This document shows, in pieces, positions 9,386 to 17,777 of a DNA stretch of 64,000 nucleotides (within the stretch, counting starts at the first letter, position 1; every line of letters begins with the position of its first letter). The notes below the pieces were generated by a model. The model worked only from the letters and a program-made list of their open reading frames with translations. It searched no databases and was not told the DNA's origin. The stretch comes from Alistipes indistinctus YIT 12060 (GTDB taxonomy: Bacteria; Bacteroidota; Bacteroidia; Bacteroidales; Rikenellaceae): the NCBI RefSeq assembly GCF_025144995.1, contig NZ_CP102250.1:1-64000 (forward strand), given 5' to 3'. Position numbers and translations under genes: made by a program.

Positions 9386-11512
9386 TCAAATTTGAAGCAA
9401 TCCGTATTTACGCAGTTGGTCCCATTGTTTCGAATGGTAGAACACCACGAACGGTTCCGGGCTGTACTTACCGTACAATTGTTTGGCATCGGCGAGTGTA
9501 ACCTTGCGTGAAAGGTCGGCACACCGGAGAGTGAGCTCCATCAGGAATTCGGCTTCCGCTTCACCGAAACGGAACTGTTTTTCCCCGGTGTTGTTTCGTG
9601 CGGTGACGCCTTCGCCGGTGCGGATCAACGGTACGCCGATCCATACCAACCGTGCCGGATCGTTGTAGATGCGCGAAGCATCGGGTTTGATCAGTTGGTC
9701 GGTGATCAGCGTATTTTCGAGGGTCGTTGGCGGAATTTCCTTGCCTTTGAACCATTTGTGTGCGGGACGGTCGATGCCGCCTCCGCACATGTAGTTGGTC
9801 AATGCCTCGTTCAGCGCCTCGCCGACCGTGTTGATGTTGTAGGTGCGGATTTCGGTGAACGGGACTTCGTTGTTGGCGAATCCGTTCGGCCCTTTGTTTT
9901 TGCGGTGTACGCCGTATTTTTCCGGGTCGATTCCGCTGGGGCTGTGTACGGTCATGGCATAGCGGTGCCAGAAAGCTGAACCGATCAGTTCGGCGCGGAA
10001 GAGCTGGCGCACCACTTCGAGCGCATCGACACTCTCTTGCAGCGTTTGGGTCGGGAATCCGTACATCAGGTAGGTATGCACCATGATCCCGGCATAGAAG
10101 AAGTTGCGCATCGCGAGGGTGGCCTGTTCGATCGTCACCCCTTTGTCCATCAGTGCGAGTAACCGGTCCGAAGCCACTTCGAGTCCGCCGGATACGGCGA
10201 TGCAACCTGCGGCCGACATCAGTTGAGCGAGATCGCCGGTGAAATTCTTTTCGAAACGGATATTGGTCCACCAGGCCACTTTCAGTCCCCGGCGCAGGAT
10301 TTCGAGCGAGAGTTCCCGCAGCATTGTCGGGGAGGCGGCTTCGTCCACGAAATGAAAGCCCCGGCTGCCCGTTTGGCCCATCACCTGCTCCATCCAGTCC
10401 ACCAGTTGTGCGGCCGGAACGCTTTCATACCGGCAGATGTAGTCGAGGGTCGTGTCGCAGAAGGCGCATTTGGCCCAGTAGCAGCCGTGCGCGAGCATCA
10501 TTTTGTTCCACCGTCCGTCGCTCCAGAGCCGGTGCATCGGATTGGTCACTTCGGTCAGCGACAGGTATTTGTCGTGCGGCAGGCCGCTGAAGTCGGGACA
10601 GCCGCGTTCGGCATGCGTCAGCGGTGCGGCCTCTCCCTCATGATAACCGTCCCGGGCGTAGGTACGCAGCAGGTCGTTGCCGGCCAACAGCCGCTCGAGC
10701 GGCCGTTCGCCGTCGTCGAGGATGATGTAGTCGATATACCGGAAAATGGCTTTATCGGTCATCGTGCGCAGTTCGGTTGAGGGATAGCCGCCGCCCATCG
10801 CGATGCGGATGTAGGGATGCCGCTCTTTGAGGTATTGCGCGCAACGCAGGATGGCCAGCAGGTTGCCGGGGAACGGTGCCGTAAAACCCACGAGAGTGGG
10901 GCGTACGGCCTCTATCTGCCGTTCGAGCAGTGCGACCATCTCCTCTTCGATCGGGTTACGGGGTTGCCGGAGTTCGGCTTCGAGTTTGGCGAAAAGCGGG
11001 ATGGACATCGAGATCCGTTCGCCGTAGCGGACGATTTCGAAATGTTCGGTGACCGTACCGCGGATCAGGTCGCTCAGGTCTTGCAGATAGAGCGTGCAGA
11101 GAAATTTCGCACAGTCAGCGGTACCGAGGTTGCCGAAAAAGTAGTCGAGCTCCCCGGCGGCGTCGAACCGTCCCGCTTGCGGCAGGAACTCCCCGTTGCA
11201 AATCAGCGTAGCCAGCGTATTGTCTCCTGTGCGGAGGAACTCCATCACTGTGTCGATCGTCGATAGATAGCGTTCACGCAGGCCGTACATGCGCTCCAGG
11301 TTGGGATCCTTTCCCATTTGTTCCGGGGTGCAGGCGTCAAAAATCCGCAGCAATATATCCCGGCTGAAAAGTCTGTTGATCAGTTCGATTGACAGATCGT
11401 ATTGTTCTGCCTGATATCCCTGACGCGTGAGGTAGCCTTTCAGGTAGGCCGTAGCCGGGTAGGGGCAGTTTACCTGAACGAAAGGCGGGGTGATCAACAG
11501 TAATTTTTCCAT
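9386..11512 (-). CDS. B12-binding-type radical SAM protein
   Basis: Protein of 708 residues. An N-terminal extension of about 190 residues begins with a Rossmann-like strand (LLLITPPFVQVNCPYPATAYL). A cobalamin-binding-like domain follows (LVGFTAPFPGNLLAIL, MGGGYPSTELR, DYIILDDGERPLERLL), and then the radical SAM barrel. The iron-sulfur cluster motif is GCYWAKCAFCD, which is C-x4-C-x2-C rather than the usual C-x3-C-x2-C. FHFVDEAAS and SGGLEVASDRLL follow as expected for the barrel. It may modify or methylate an unknown substrate. No substrate-defining neighbour is present: the gene lies between a metallo-hydrolase and an SDR gene on the same strand. Confidence 0.85.
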   Translation of the reverse strand: MEKLLLITPPFVQVNCPYPATAYLKGYLTRQGYQAEQYDLSIELINRLFSRDILLRIFDACTPEQMGKDPNLERMYGLRERYLSTIDTVMEFLRTGDNTLATLICNGEFLPQAGRFDAAGELDYFFGNLGTADCAKFLCTLYLQDLSDLIRGTVTEHFEIVRYGERISMSIPLFAKLEAELRQPRNPIEEEMVALLERQIEAVRPTLVGFTAPFPGNLLAILRCAQYLKERHPYIRIAMGGGYPSTELRTMTDKAIFRYIDYIILDDGERPLERLLAGNDLLRTYARDGYHEGEAAPLTHAERGCPDFSGLPHDKYLSLTEVTNPMHRLWSDGRWNKMMLAHGCYWAKCAFCDTTLDYICRYESVPAAQLVDWMEQVMGQTGSRGFHFVDEAASPTMLRELSLEILRRGLKVAWWTNIRFEKNFTGDLAQLMSAAGCIAVSGGLEVASDRLLALMDKGVTIEQATLAMRNFFYAGIMVHTYLMYGFPTQTLQESVDALEVVRQLFRAELIGSAFWHRYAMTVHSPSGIDPEKYGVHRKNKGPNGFANNEVPFTEIRTYNINTVGEALNEALTNYMCGGGIDRPAHKWFKGKEIPPTTLENTLITDQLIKPDASRIYNDPARLVWIGVPLIRTGEGVTARNNTGEKQFRFGEAEAEFLMELTLRCADLSRKVTLADAKQLYGKYSPEPFVVFYHSKQWDQLRKYGLLQI

Positions 11513-11639
11513 GTGGATATCGGCTTGTTTGTAGCCCGGAGGCGGGTGTCGCGGATCAATGAAGAGTTGTTGCAGAGATGAGTCTGCTGGTGTCGTATAC
11601 CTGTTTCTATGGGTAGAGTAGGGTGTTCTCGTTTGCCCG

Positions 11640-12407
11640 TCAGGGCGTTTCGATGCTGAGTCCGTCGTATGCGAAACGGACGTTTTCCGGCAGGGCGGGT
11701 TCTTCCTGGGCCTGCCGTCCCATCTGGTGCGAGATGTGGGTCAGGTAGGTTTGCCGGGGGGAGACCAGATGGTTCACGTGCAGGGCTTCGCCGAGCGTAA
11801 AATGGGAGATATGGGCCTCTTTGCGCAGGGCGTTGATCACCAGCGTATCGACGCCTTTGAGTTTGTCGAACTCTTTGGGCGGAATGTAGTTGAAATCGGT
11901 CAGGTAGGCAATACCTCCGATGCGGAACCCCAGTACCGGCAGCTTGTAATGCAGTCCGCGGATCGGAATGATCTCCACGCTCTTCACCCGGAAAGGGTCT
12001 TCGCCGATCGTATGGAGACGAATTTCGGGAACTCCCGGATATTTGTGCTCAACGAATGCATAGTCGAAATCCTTTTTCACCACCCGTTGTACCCGCTCTT
12101 CGGCATAGATGTCGACCGGCTCTCCCGAAGTGTAATTGAATGCACGCACATCGTCCAGCCCTCCGATATGGTCCTTGTGCTCGTGGGTCAGCAGGATGCC
12201 GTCGATACGTTGCACATGTTCGCGCAACATCTGCTGGCGGAAGTCCGGCCCCGCATCGATGACCAGCACCACGCCGTCCTGTTCGACGAGTGCGGCAGTG
12301 CGCAGCCGCTTGTCCCTGCTGTCAGGAGACGAGCACACCCGGCAACCGCACGAGATCACCGGTACGCCCTGTGATGTTCCTGTCCCCAGAAATGTGAGCT
12401 TTGTCAT
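11640..12407 (-). CDS. PhnP-like metallo-beta-lactamase-fold hydrolase
   Basis: Metal-dependent hydrolase of 255 residues. The metal-binding motif is THEHKDH, with a following GGLDDVR. An N-terminal cysteine cluster (CGCRVCSSPDSRDKR) is of the kind that binds structural zinc in PhnP. The start GTGTSQGVP is typical of the PhnP/tRNase Z-like branch. PhnP itself is a phosphoribosyl cyclic phosphodiesterase in phosphonate breakdown, but no phn genes are visible here, so the substrate is open. The gene lies 127 bases upstream of the radical SAM gene on the same strand and could share its transcript. A terminator (12536-12570) separates it from the peptide-transporter gene. Confidence 0.85.
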   Translation of the reverse strand: MTKLTFLGTGTSQGVPVISCGCRVCSSPDSRDKRLRTAALVEQDGVVLVIDAGPDFRQQMLREHVQRIDGILLTHEHKDHIGGLDDVRAFNYTSGEPVDIYAEERVQRVVKKDFDYAFVEHKYPGVPEIRLHTIGEDPFRVKSVEIIPIRGLHYKLPVLGFRIGGIAYLTDFNYIPPKEFDKLKGVDTLVINALRKEAHISHFTLGEALHVNHLVSPRQTYLTHISHQMGRQAQEEPALPENVRFAYDGLSIETP

Positions 12408-12535
12408 GCTTGAAAAGGAAAATTTCGGTAAATATAACGATTTTTTCGCCGACTCGGGTCCGGGTTCGTGCAGCCGGATTCGGTGTCGGAGTGAAATTTT
12501 CGTGTTGGTGTGCAGGACGAGGCTGCCGGATGGCC

Positions 12536-12570
12536 ATAAAAAAGCCGCAAGGAAACTTGCGGCTTTTTAT
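12536..12570 (-). terminator. Intrinsic terminator downstream of the POT transporter
   Basis: AAAAAGCCGCAAG and CTTGCGGCTTTTT form a strong stem around a GNRA-type tetraloop (gaaa at 12552-12555). A-runs and T-runs on both flanks make it able to work in either direction. It sits 23 bases past the transporter stop and before the metallo-hydrolase start. Confidence 0.9.
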
Positions 12571-12592
12571 GGTTTGTATTCGATTTTCGGAT

Positions 12593-14275
12593 TTAGGCTT
12601 CGGAAGTGGTTTTTTCGAGGCGCTTCATCATCGTGAAGAGGAAAGCGGCCGATACGAGGCAGCATGCGACGAGAATGCCCCAAAGCATCCACAGGTCGAT
12701 AGCTTCCCACAGGTAACCGATCACCGCCACCAGGTAGTTGCCGATGGCCGTTGCTGCCAGCCATCCGCCCTGTGCGAGTCCTTTGTACTTGGGGGGAGCG
12801 ACCTTCGAAACGAATGAAATACCCATAGGCGAGAGGAACAGTTCGGCCACGGTCAGTACGAGATAAGTGCTGATCAGCCAGTTCGGCGATACGAGCATCT
12901 GGCTGACGCCGCCGGTCGCTTTGAGCGCCGAAGGTGCCGGAAGCCCCATCGAGCCTACGGCCAGCACGACGAATCCGAGCGCCGCGATCACCATGCCGAT
13001 GCCGATCTTACGCGGAGCGAGCGGTTCCTTCCCCCGCTTGGCGAGCCATCCGAAGAAAGCGACGGTGATCGGGGTCAGCAGAACGATGAAGTAGGCGTTG
13101 AATTGCTGGAAAATCTGCGGCGTGATTGCCATCTCGGCCGGGAAGTTCGCATAAGCCCACCAGGCGAGTGCCAATCCTGCGACTGCCACCAAAGCTGCGA
13201 CCAGTTTGCTGCGAGACTCTTTCGACTGGAAAATGTTCAGGATGCCGTAGAATCCCACTGCGAACGGAATCAGCGTCAGCAGCGAGAAGCCGAACCGGTC
13301 GAGTCCGCTCACCGCCTTGACCGTGTAATCGCGGGCGAACCAGGTCATTGTCAACCCGTTCTGGTGGAACGACATCCAGAAGAAGATCACCACGGCGAAT
13401 ACCAGCCCCAGTGCCACCAGACGGTCTTTGGTCTGTTCCGGTGTCAGCTCTTTGAGCGTTTCCGTGCTGCCTTCCTTTGCTTTTTGCTTTTCGGTCTTGT
13501 CAGCCGCCTTGTAGAGTTTGCGGAAACCGAGGAAGATGAGCATCGAGACGATCAGCGAGAGGCAGGCGACGCCGAAACCGTAGTTGTAAGACTGGCTCAG
13601 CGCATCGACGTACTGTGTGCCGAATGCAGCCAGGTCGGCGCCGGAATGGCCCTGTTGGGCGGCCAGTTTCGTAAACTGTTCCATCCCTTCGGGAGTGATC
13701 GTTCCGTTTGTCAATTGGTGCGAAAGCGCGGGGATTTCGGCGTTATAGGTAAACCCGTTTTTGCCGAGGAAATAATTCGAAACGCCTTCGGCCGCCGACG
13801 GGGCGAAGAAAGCGCCGATGTTGATGCACATGTAGAAGATGCTGAACGCGAGGTCGCGCTTGGTACTGTACTTCGGATTGTCGTAGAGGTTACCCACCAG
13901 TGCCTGCAGGTTGCCTTTGAAGCAGCCGGTACCCATCGCGATGAGCAGCAGTGCGCCGAACATCATCACGATCGCCCCGGTGCCGGTACCCGTGGGAATT
14001 GCCAGCAGGAAGTAACCGATGAACATCACGACGATACCCAGTGTGATGGTTTTGCCGTAGCCGAGTACCTTGTCGGCCAGCAGGCCGCCGAACAGCGGCA
14101 GGAAATAGACGGCAGCCAGGAAGATGCCGAAGATGGTGCTGGTCGTATCGGCGCTGAAGCCGAACTTAGCCTGCATGAACAGCACGAAAATGGCCAGCAT
14201 GGTGTAGTAGCCGAAGCGTTCTCCCATATTGGCCAGCGCGAGTACGAAGAGCCCCTTGGGGTGTCCTTTGAACAT
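12593..14275 (-). CDS. POT/PTR2 family peptide:proton symporter
   Basis: Inner-membrane proton-coupled di/tripeptide transporter, 560 residues from the ATG at 14275. The N-terminal helix carries the POT signature NMGERFGYYTMLAIF. The second signature region (FSIFYMCINIGAFFAPSAA) and about 12-14 hydrophobic helices are visible. A long loop (about residues 160-220) joins the halves of the bundle, as in other Bacteroidota POT proteins. The frame is open to a GTG at 14314, but that codon overlaps the -7 box at 14314-14321, so the ATG 13 codons later is the likely start. Single gene with its own promoter and terminator. Confidence 0.92.
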   Translation of the reverse strand: MFKGHPKGLFVLALANMGERFGYYTMLAIFVLFMQAKFGFSADTTSTIFGIFLAAVYFLPLFGGLLADKVLGYGKTITLGIVVMFIGYFLLAIPTGTGTGAIVMMFGALLLIAMGTGCFKGNLQALVGNLYDNPKYSTKRDLAFSIFYMCINIGAFFAPSAAEGVSNYFLGKNGFTYNAEIPALSHQLTNGTITPEGMEQFTKLAAQQGHSGADLAAFGTQYVDALSQSYNYGFGVACLSLIVSMLIFLGFRKLYKAADKTEKQKAKEGSTETLKELTPEQTKDRLVALGLVFAVVIFFWMSFHQNGLTMTWFARDYTVKAVSGLDRFGFSLLTLIPFAVGFYGILNIFQSKESRSKLVAALVAVAGLALAWWAYANFPAEMAITPQIFQQFNAYFIVLLTPITVAFFGWLAKRGKEPLAPRKIGIGMVIAALGFVVLAVGSMGLPAPSALKATGGVSQMLVSPNWLISTYLVLTVAELFLSPMGISFVSKVAPPKYKGLAQGGWLAATAIGNYLVAVIGYLWEAIDLWMLWGILVACCLVSAAFLFTMMKRLEKTTSEA

Positions 14276-14313
14276 AGTTAGGAGAAAATTTAGATTAGAA
14301 TTTTTTGGCTCCA

Positions 14314-14321
14314 CAAAGATA
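14314..14321 (-). promoter_or_regulatory. -7 promoter element for the POT transporter
   Basis: The plus strand reads CAAAGATA, so the minus strand reads TATCTTTG, an exact TAnnTTTG match. It lies 39 bases before the ATG at 14275 and argues against the longer GTG start. Confidence 0.6.
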
Positions 14322-14454
14322 AGAATCTTTTTTATTTTGCCGCTTTGGGAAATAAGTGTTATTTTTAAGTTCGCTCTTTTCTTCCGGACCTGGCTGGAAA
14401 CAACAGGCCGGTTGACCGAAATCAGGGCGACGATATCAATAAAACAGGCCTAAT

Positions 14455-16497
14455 ATGGAGACAAAGCTGTCCGGGCGCCTCGCGATTGTGGAACAGGACG
14501 ACTGGCTCAAACCGGTCGAAGGGGCCATGACGGAGCGCTATGCGCATTTTTGCAGGAGGCTTTCCGGCATCGAGCGCACGGCAGGTTCGCTGGTCGATTA
14601 TGCCAACGGTTACCTCTATTTCGGGTTCCAGTACGATCCCGTCCGCCGGGGGTGGTGGTTCCGCGAGTGGCTGCCGGGTGCCATTGATGTCTACCTGTTC
14701 GGGGATTTCAACGGCTGGCAGCGTACGGAACTGCCGTTGCGAAGGGGTGCCGGAGGTGTGTGGTCGATTTTTCTGCCCGATGAATCGTTTGCGGGGAGAT
14801 TGGTGCACGGTTCTCGGGTCAAGATATTGGTCCACGGCCGGAATGGCTGGCTCGAGCGGATTCCGGCCTATATTCGCCGTGTCGTTCAGGACGAGCAGAG
14901 CAAGGATTTTTCGGGACAACTGTGGGCGCCTGCCAAACCGTTCGACTGGAACGGCGACCGCTTCGATATCTCTTCGCTGGGCAGCCTTTATATCTATGAG
15001 TGCCATGTGGGCATGAGCCAGGAGAAGGAGGGGGTGGGGACCTATGCCGAATTCGCCGGGACGGTTTTGCCCCGCATCAAGGAGGACGGTTACAATGTCG
15101 TTCAGTTGATGGCTGTGGCCGAGCATCCCTATTACGGCAGTTTCGGCTACCACGTCAGCAATTTTTTCGCCCCTTCGTCCCGTTTCGGGACGCCGGAAGA
15201 TTTGAAAGCGTTGATCAAAAGGGCACATGAACTGGGGCTTGCGGTAGTGATGGACCTGGTGCAGGCGCATTATGTCAAGAATATCAACGAAGGTCTCAAC
15301 GAGCTGGACGGGACCGATCACCATTATTCGCTTCCCGGTCCTGCCGGCGAGCAGCCCTACTGGGATTCCAAACTGTTCGATTACGGCAAACCGGAGGTCG
15401 AACATTTCCTGTTGTCGAACGTCAAATACTGGCTCGACGAATTCCATTTCGACGGGTATCGTTTCGATGGTGTAACGTCGATGATCTATACGCACCATGG
15501 CTACACCGAGTTCGACAGCCGCGACAAATATTTCACCGATGTCAACGGCGATGCGCTGGCTTACCTGACATTGGCGAACAAACTGGTGCACGATTTCCGT
15601 CCCGGGGCGGTCACGATCGCCGAGGATGTGAGCGGCATGCCGGGCATGTGTGCGCCGGTACCGGACGGCGGGGTGGGATTCGACTACCGGCTGGGCATGG
15701 CTGTACCCGATTTCTGGATCAAGCTGCTCAAGGAGGTTCCCGACGAGGAGTGGAACATCTGGGAGATGTGGCATATGATGGTCGACCGGCTCGGCACGGT
15801 CAAAACGGTGGCTTACTGCGAATCGCACGACCAGGCGCTCGTGGGCGATAAAACGCTTGCGTTCCGGTTGATGGACAAGCAGATGTACACCGATATGAAC
15901 CGTTCTGCCGAGAATCTCGTGATCGACCGGGGAATGGCCCTTCACAAGCTGATCCGCCTTTTCACGATTTCTTTGGCCGGCGACGCCTACCTCAATTTCA
16001 TGGGCAATGAATTCGGGCATCCCGAATGGATCGATTTTCCGCGGGAGGGCAACGGTTGGAGCTATGCGCATGCGCGCCGGCAGTGGAGCCTCTCGACGAA
16101 CGGTTTCCTGCGTTATAGTTTCCTGGGCGAATTCGACAAGGCGATGATCGGACTTATGCGGCGGTACGGTGTACTGACAAGCGGCTTTGCCTACAATCAC
16201 CTGATGGACGAGATGAACAAAACGATCGTTTACAGCCACCGCGGCGATTTGCTGTTCGTCTTCAATTGGCACCCGCAGCGCAGCATCCCCGGTTACGAGG
16301 TTCCCGTTCCGGCGCCGGGGCGTTACCGCATCGTGCTGTCGTCAGATGCCAAACGGTTCGGAGGTTACGGGCGTATCGACGAAAGCGTCGACGCATTCAG
16401 TTTCCCGCGCACGCATGCCGACGGGTCGGTCGGGCATTATATCAAGGTCTATAACCTGAGCCGTGCCGCGCTGGTGCTGAAAAAACAGGAGGACTAA
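14455..16497 (+). CDS. glgB: 1,4-alpha-glucan branching enzyme
   Basis: Glycogen branching enzyme, GH13 family, 680 residues. A CBM48 beta-sandwich at about residues 55-160 (LYFGFQYDP, LFGDFNGWQR) precedes the TIM barrel. Catalytic residues are Asp338 (nucleophile, in HFDGYRFDGVTSM), Glu390 (TIAEDVSG) and the later Asp in ESHDQALVGDK. MGNEFGHPEWIDFPREGN is the usual late barrel segment. The C-terminal beta domain includes VYSHRGDLLFVFNWHP. It resembles the eukaryote-like branching enzymes common in Bacteroidota rather than E. coli GlgB (established family knowledge). No other glycogen gene is adjacent; it is transcribed divergently from the peptide transporter. Confidence 0.93.
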   Translation: METKLSGRLAIVEQDDWLKPVEGAMTERYAHFCRRLSGIERTAGSLVDYANGYLYFGFQYDPVRRGWWFREWLPGAIDVYLFGDFNGWQRTELPLRRGAGGVWSIFLPDESFAGRLVHGSRVKILVHGRNGWLERIPAYIRRVVQDEQSKDFSGQLWAPAKPFDWNGDRFDISSLGSLYIYECHVGMSQEKEGVGTYAEFAGTVLPRIKEDGYNVVQLMAVAEHPYYGSFGYHVSNFFAPSSRFGTPEDLKALIKRAHELGLAVVMDLVQAHYVKNINEGLNELDGTDHHYSLPGPAGEQPYWDSKLFDYGKPEVEHFLLSNVKYWLDEFHFDGYRFDGVTSMIYTHHGYTEFDSRDKYFTDVNGDALAYLTLANKLVHDFRPGAVTIAEDVSGMPGMCAPVPDGGVGFDYRLGMAVPDFWIKLLKEVPDEEWNIWEMWHMMVDRLGTVKTVAYCESHDQALVGDKTLAFRLMDKQMYTDMNRSAENLVIDRGMALHKLIRLFTISLAGDAYLNFMGNEFGHPEWIDFPREGNGWSYAHARRQWSLSTNGFLRYSFLGEFDKAMIGLMRRYGVLTSGFAYNHLMDEMNKTIVYSHRGDLLFVFNWHPQRSIPGYEVPVPAPGRYRIVLSSDAKRFGGYGRIDESVDAFSFPRTHADGSVGHYIKVYNLSRAALVLKKQED

Positions 16498-16688
16498 CCG
16501 TTCCGGCTTCTTGCATTGCACACCTGATTTAGGATGTGCCTATGAAAATAGGAGCTGTCTCCAGAAAACGTTGTGCTTTGTTTTTCACCGGTCGACACGC
16601 TTGAGTGCCGGATTCGTCCGGATTCATGGTTTCGGGGGGGTGATCTTCCGGGACCTGTCAGCAATTCCGGGGAAGAAGATTCCGGACG

Positions 16689-17237
16689 TTAAGAGCGCGG
16701 AGTGATCGGCCGGGCTGGATTGCCCGCTACCACGCCCCCTTCGGGTACGTCTTTGGTGACCACGGCGCCGGCGCCTATGACCGATTTCGGTCCGATCGTC
16801 ACGCCCGGCAGAATAATGGCACCGCCGCCGATCCAGCAGTCGTCGCCGATGGTGACGGGTCGGCAGATTTCTACTTCGCGGCGTTCCAGATGGTCGATCG
16901 GGTGGTGGAAAGTGTAGATTTGTACGGCAGGTCCGATCAGTACGTTGTTCCCGATACGGATCGGTGCACCGTCGAGCATCACGCAGTTGAAGTTGATGAA
17001 TCCCCCCTCACCGATATAGATGTTATAACCGTAGTCGCAAAAAAACGGCGGCCGGATCAGGCATTCGGTGGTGGTATTGGGCAGTAACTCCCGTAAAATC
17101 TCCCGGTAAGCTCCATCGAACAGGGTGAGTGTGTTGAATTTTTGCAGTAACCGCGTGGCTTTTTCCCGTTCGCGGCCGAGGTCTGCGTCGTGGGTGTCGA
17201 ACGGAAGTCCTGCGAGCATTTTCTCTTTTGCATTCAT
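16689..17237 (-). CDS. Sugar O-acetyltransferase, maltose acetyltransferase family
   Basis: Acetyl-CoA-dependent acetyltransferase of 182 residues with a left-handed beta-helix. The N-terminal MAC domain (KMLAGLPFDTHDADLGREREKA) and hexapeptide repeats (IRIGNNVLIGPAVQIYT, VTIGDDCWIGGGAIILPGV, SVIGAGAVVTKDVPEG) match the Maa/NodL/LacA group. The catalytic histidine is in YTFHHPID. It ends a three-gene minus-strand group behind a GtrA-like protein and a GT39-like glycosyltransferase. A role in acetylating surface sugars is therefore possible, but the family also acts on free sugars. Confidence 0.9.
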   Translation of the reverse strand: MNAKEKMLAGLPFDTHDADLGREREKATRLLQKFNTLTLFDGAYREILRELLPNTTTECLIRPPFFCDYGYNIYIGEGGFINFNCVMLDGAPIRIGNNVLIGPAVQIYTFHHPIDHLERREVEICRPVTIGDDCWIGGGAIILPGVTIGPKSVIGAGAVVTKDVPEGGVVAGNPARPITPRS

Positions 17238-17267
17238 GGCCGGCCGTCGATTATGCGGTGAATGGGG

Positions 17268-17642
17268 TTAAGCGGTGAACGTGAAATAGTAGTTCATAAA
17301 GAAATTCCAGACCGTCACCGTACCGATGGCGAACAGCTTCGAGAGGTAGAAATTCATGCGCATCCGGTCGGCGAGCAGGTAGATAATCCCGTTGTTGATC
17401 CCGAGTCCCACGACGGAGATACCCAGGAAGGTGAGGTATTGCTGGGTGATGGCTGGGTCATGGTTGGCGAACGTCCAGATGCGGTTGAGGATGTAGTTCG
17501 TCGTGGCAGCACAGACGAACCCTGCCGAGTTCGCGATATACTTGTTGATCCGGGCTTTCTCTTTGAGCAGGTAGGTGATTCCGAAATCGACTCCTACGCC
17601 GCTGCCCCCGACTACGCAAAATTTGATGAATTCGGCTATCAT
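17268..17642 (-). CDS. GtrA-like flippase family protein
   Basis: Small membrane protein of 124 residues with four predicted helices. It opens with the GtrA hallmark FIKFCVVGGSGVGVDFGITYLL and has ATTNYILNRIWTF between helices two and three, a conserved family segment. GtrA proteins are thought to translocate undecaprenyl-phosphate-linked sugars for surface polysaccharide decoration. It is 31 bases upstream of the acetyltransferase gene and 135 bases downstream of the glycosyltransferase gene on the same strand, which fits this role. Confidence 0.88.
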   Translation of the reverse strand: MIAEFIKFCVVGGSGVGVDFGITYLLKEKARINKYIANSAGFVCAATTNYILNRIWTFANHDPAITQQYLTFLGISVVGLGINNGIIYLLADRMRMNFYLSKLFAIGTVTVWNFFMNYYFTFTA

Positions 17643-17777
17643 AGGCGATCTCAGGTAGATTTATCTTGTTGGTTAACTCGTGCTTTTATTGTGTATGTAT
17701 TTTTAGCACTCATGCAGTTTCTCATGTATTCGGCCCGCTTCCAGCACCTTTCCCCGTTTTTGCCAACGGGCGCCGGG

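Noticed and set aside
14276-14314. A longer start (GTG) for the POT transporter
   Set aside because: The GTG overlaps a consensus -7 box, and the added residues have no counterpart in the family; the ATG at 14275 is better.
16511-16705. A 64-residue plus-strand frame after glgB
   Set aside because: No recognisable motif, cysteine-rich random-looking sequence, and it runs into the 3' end of the acetyltransferase gene on the other strand.
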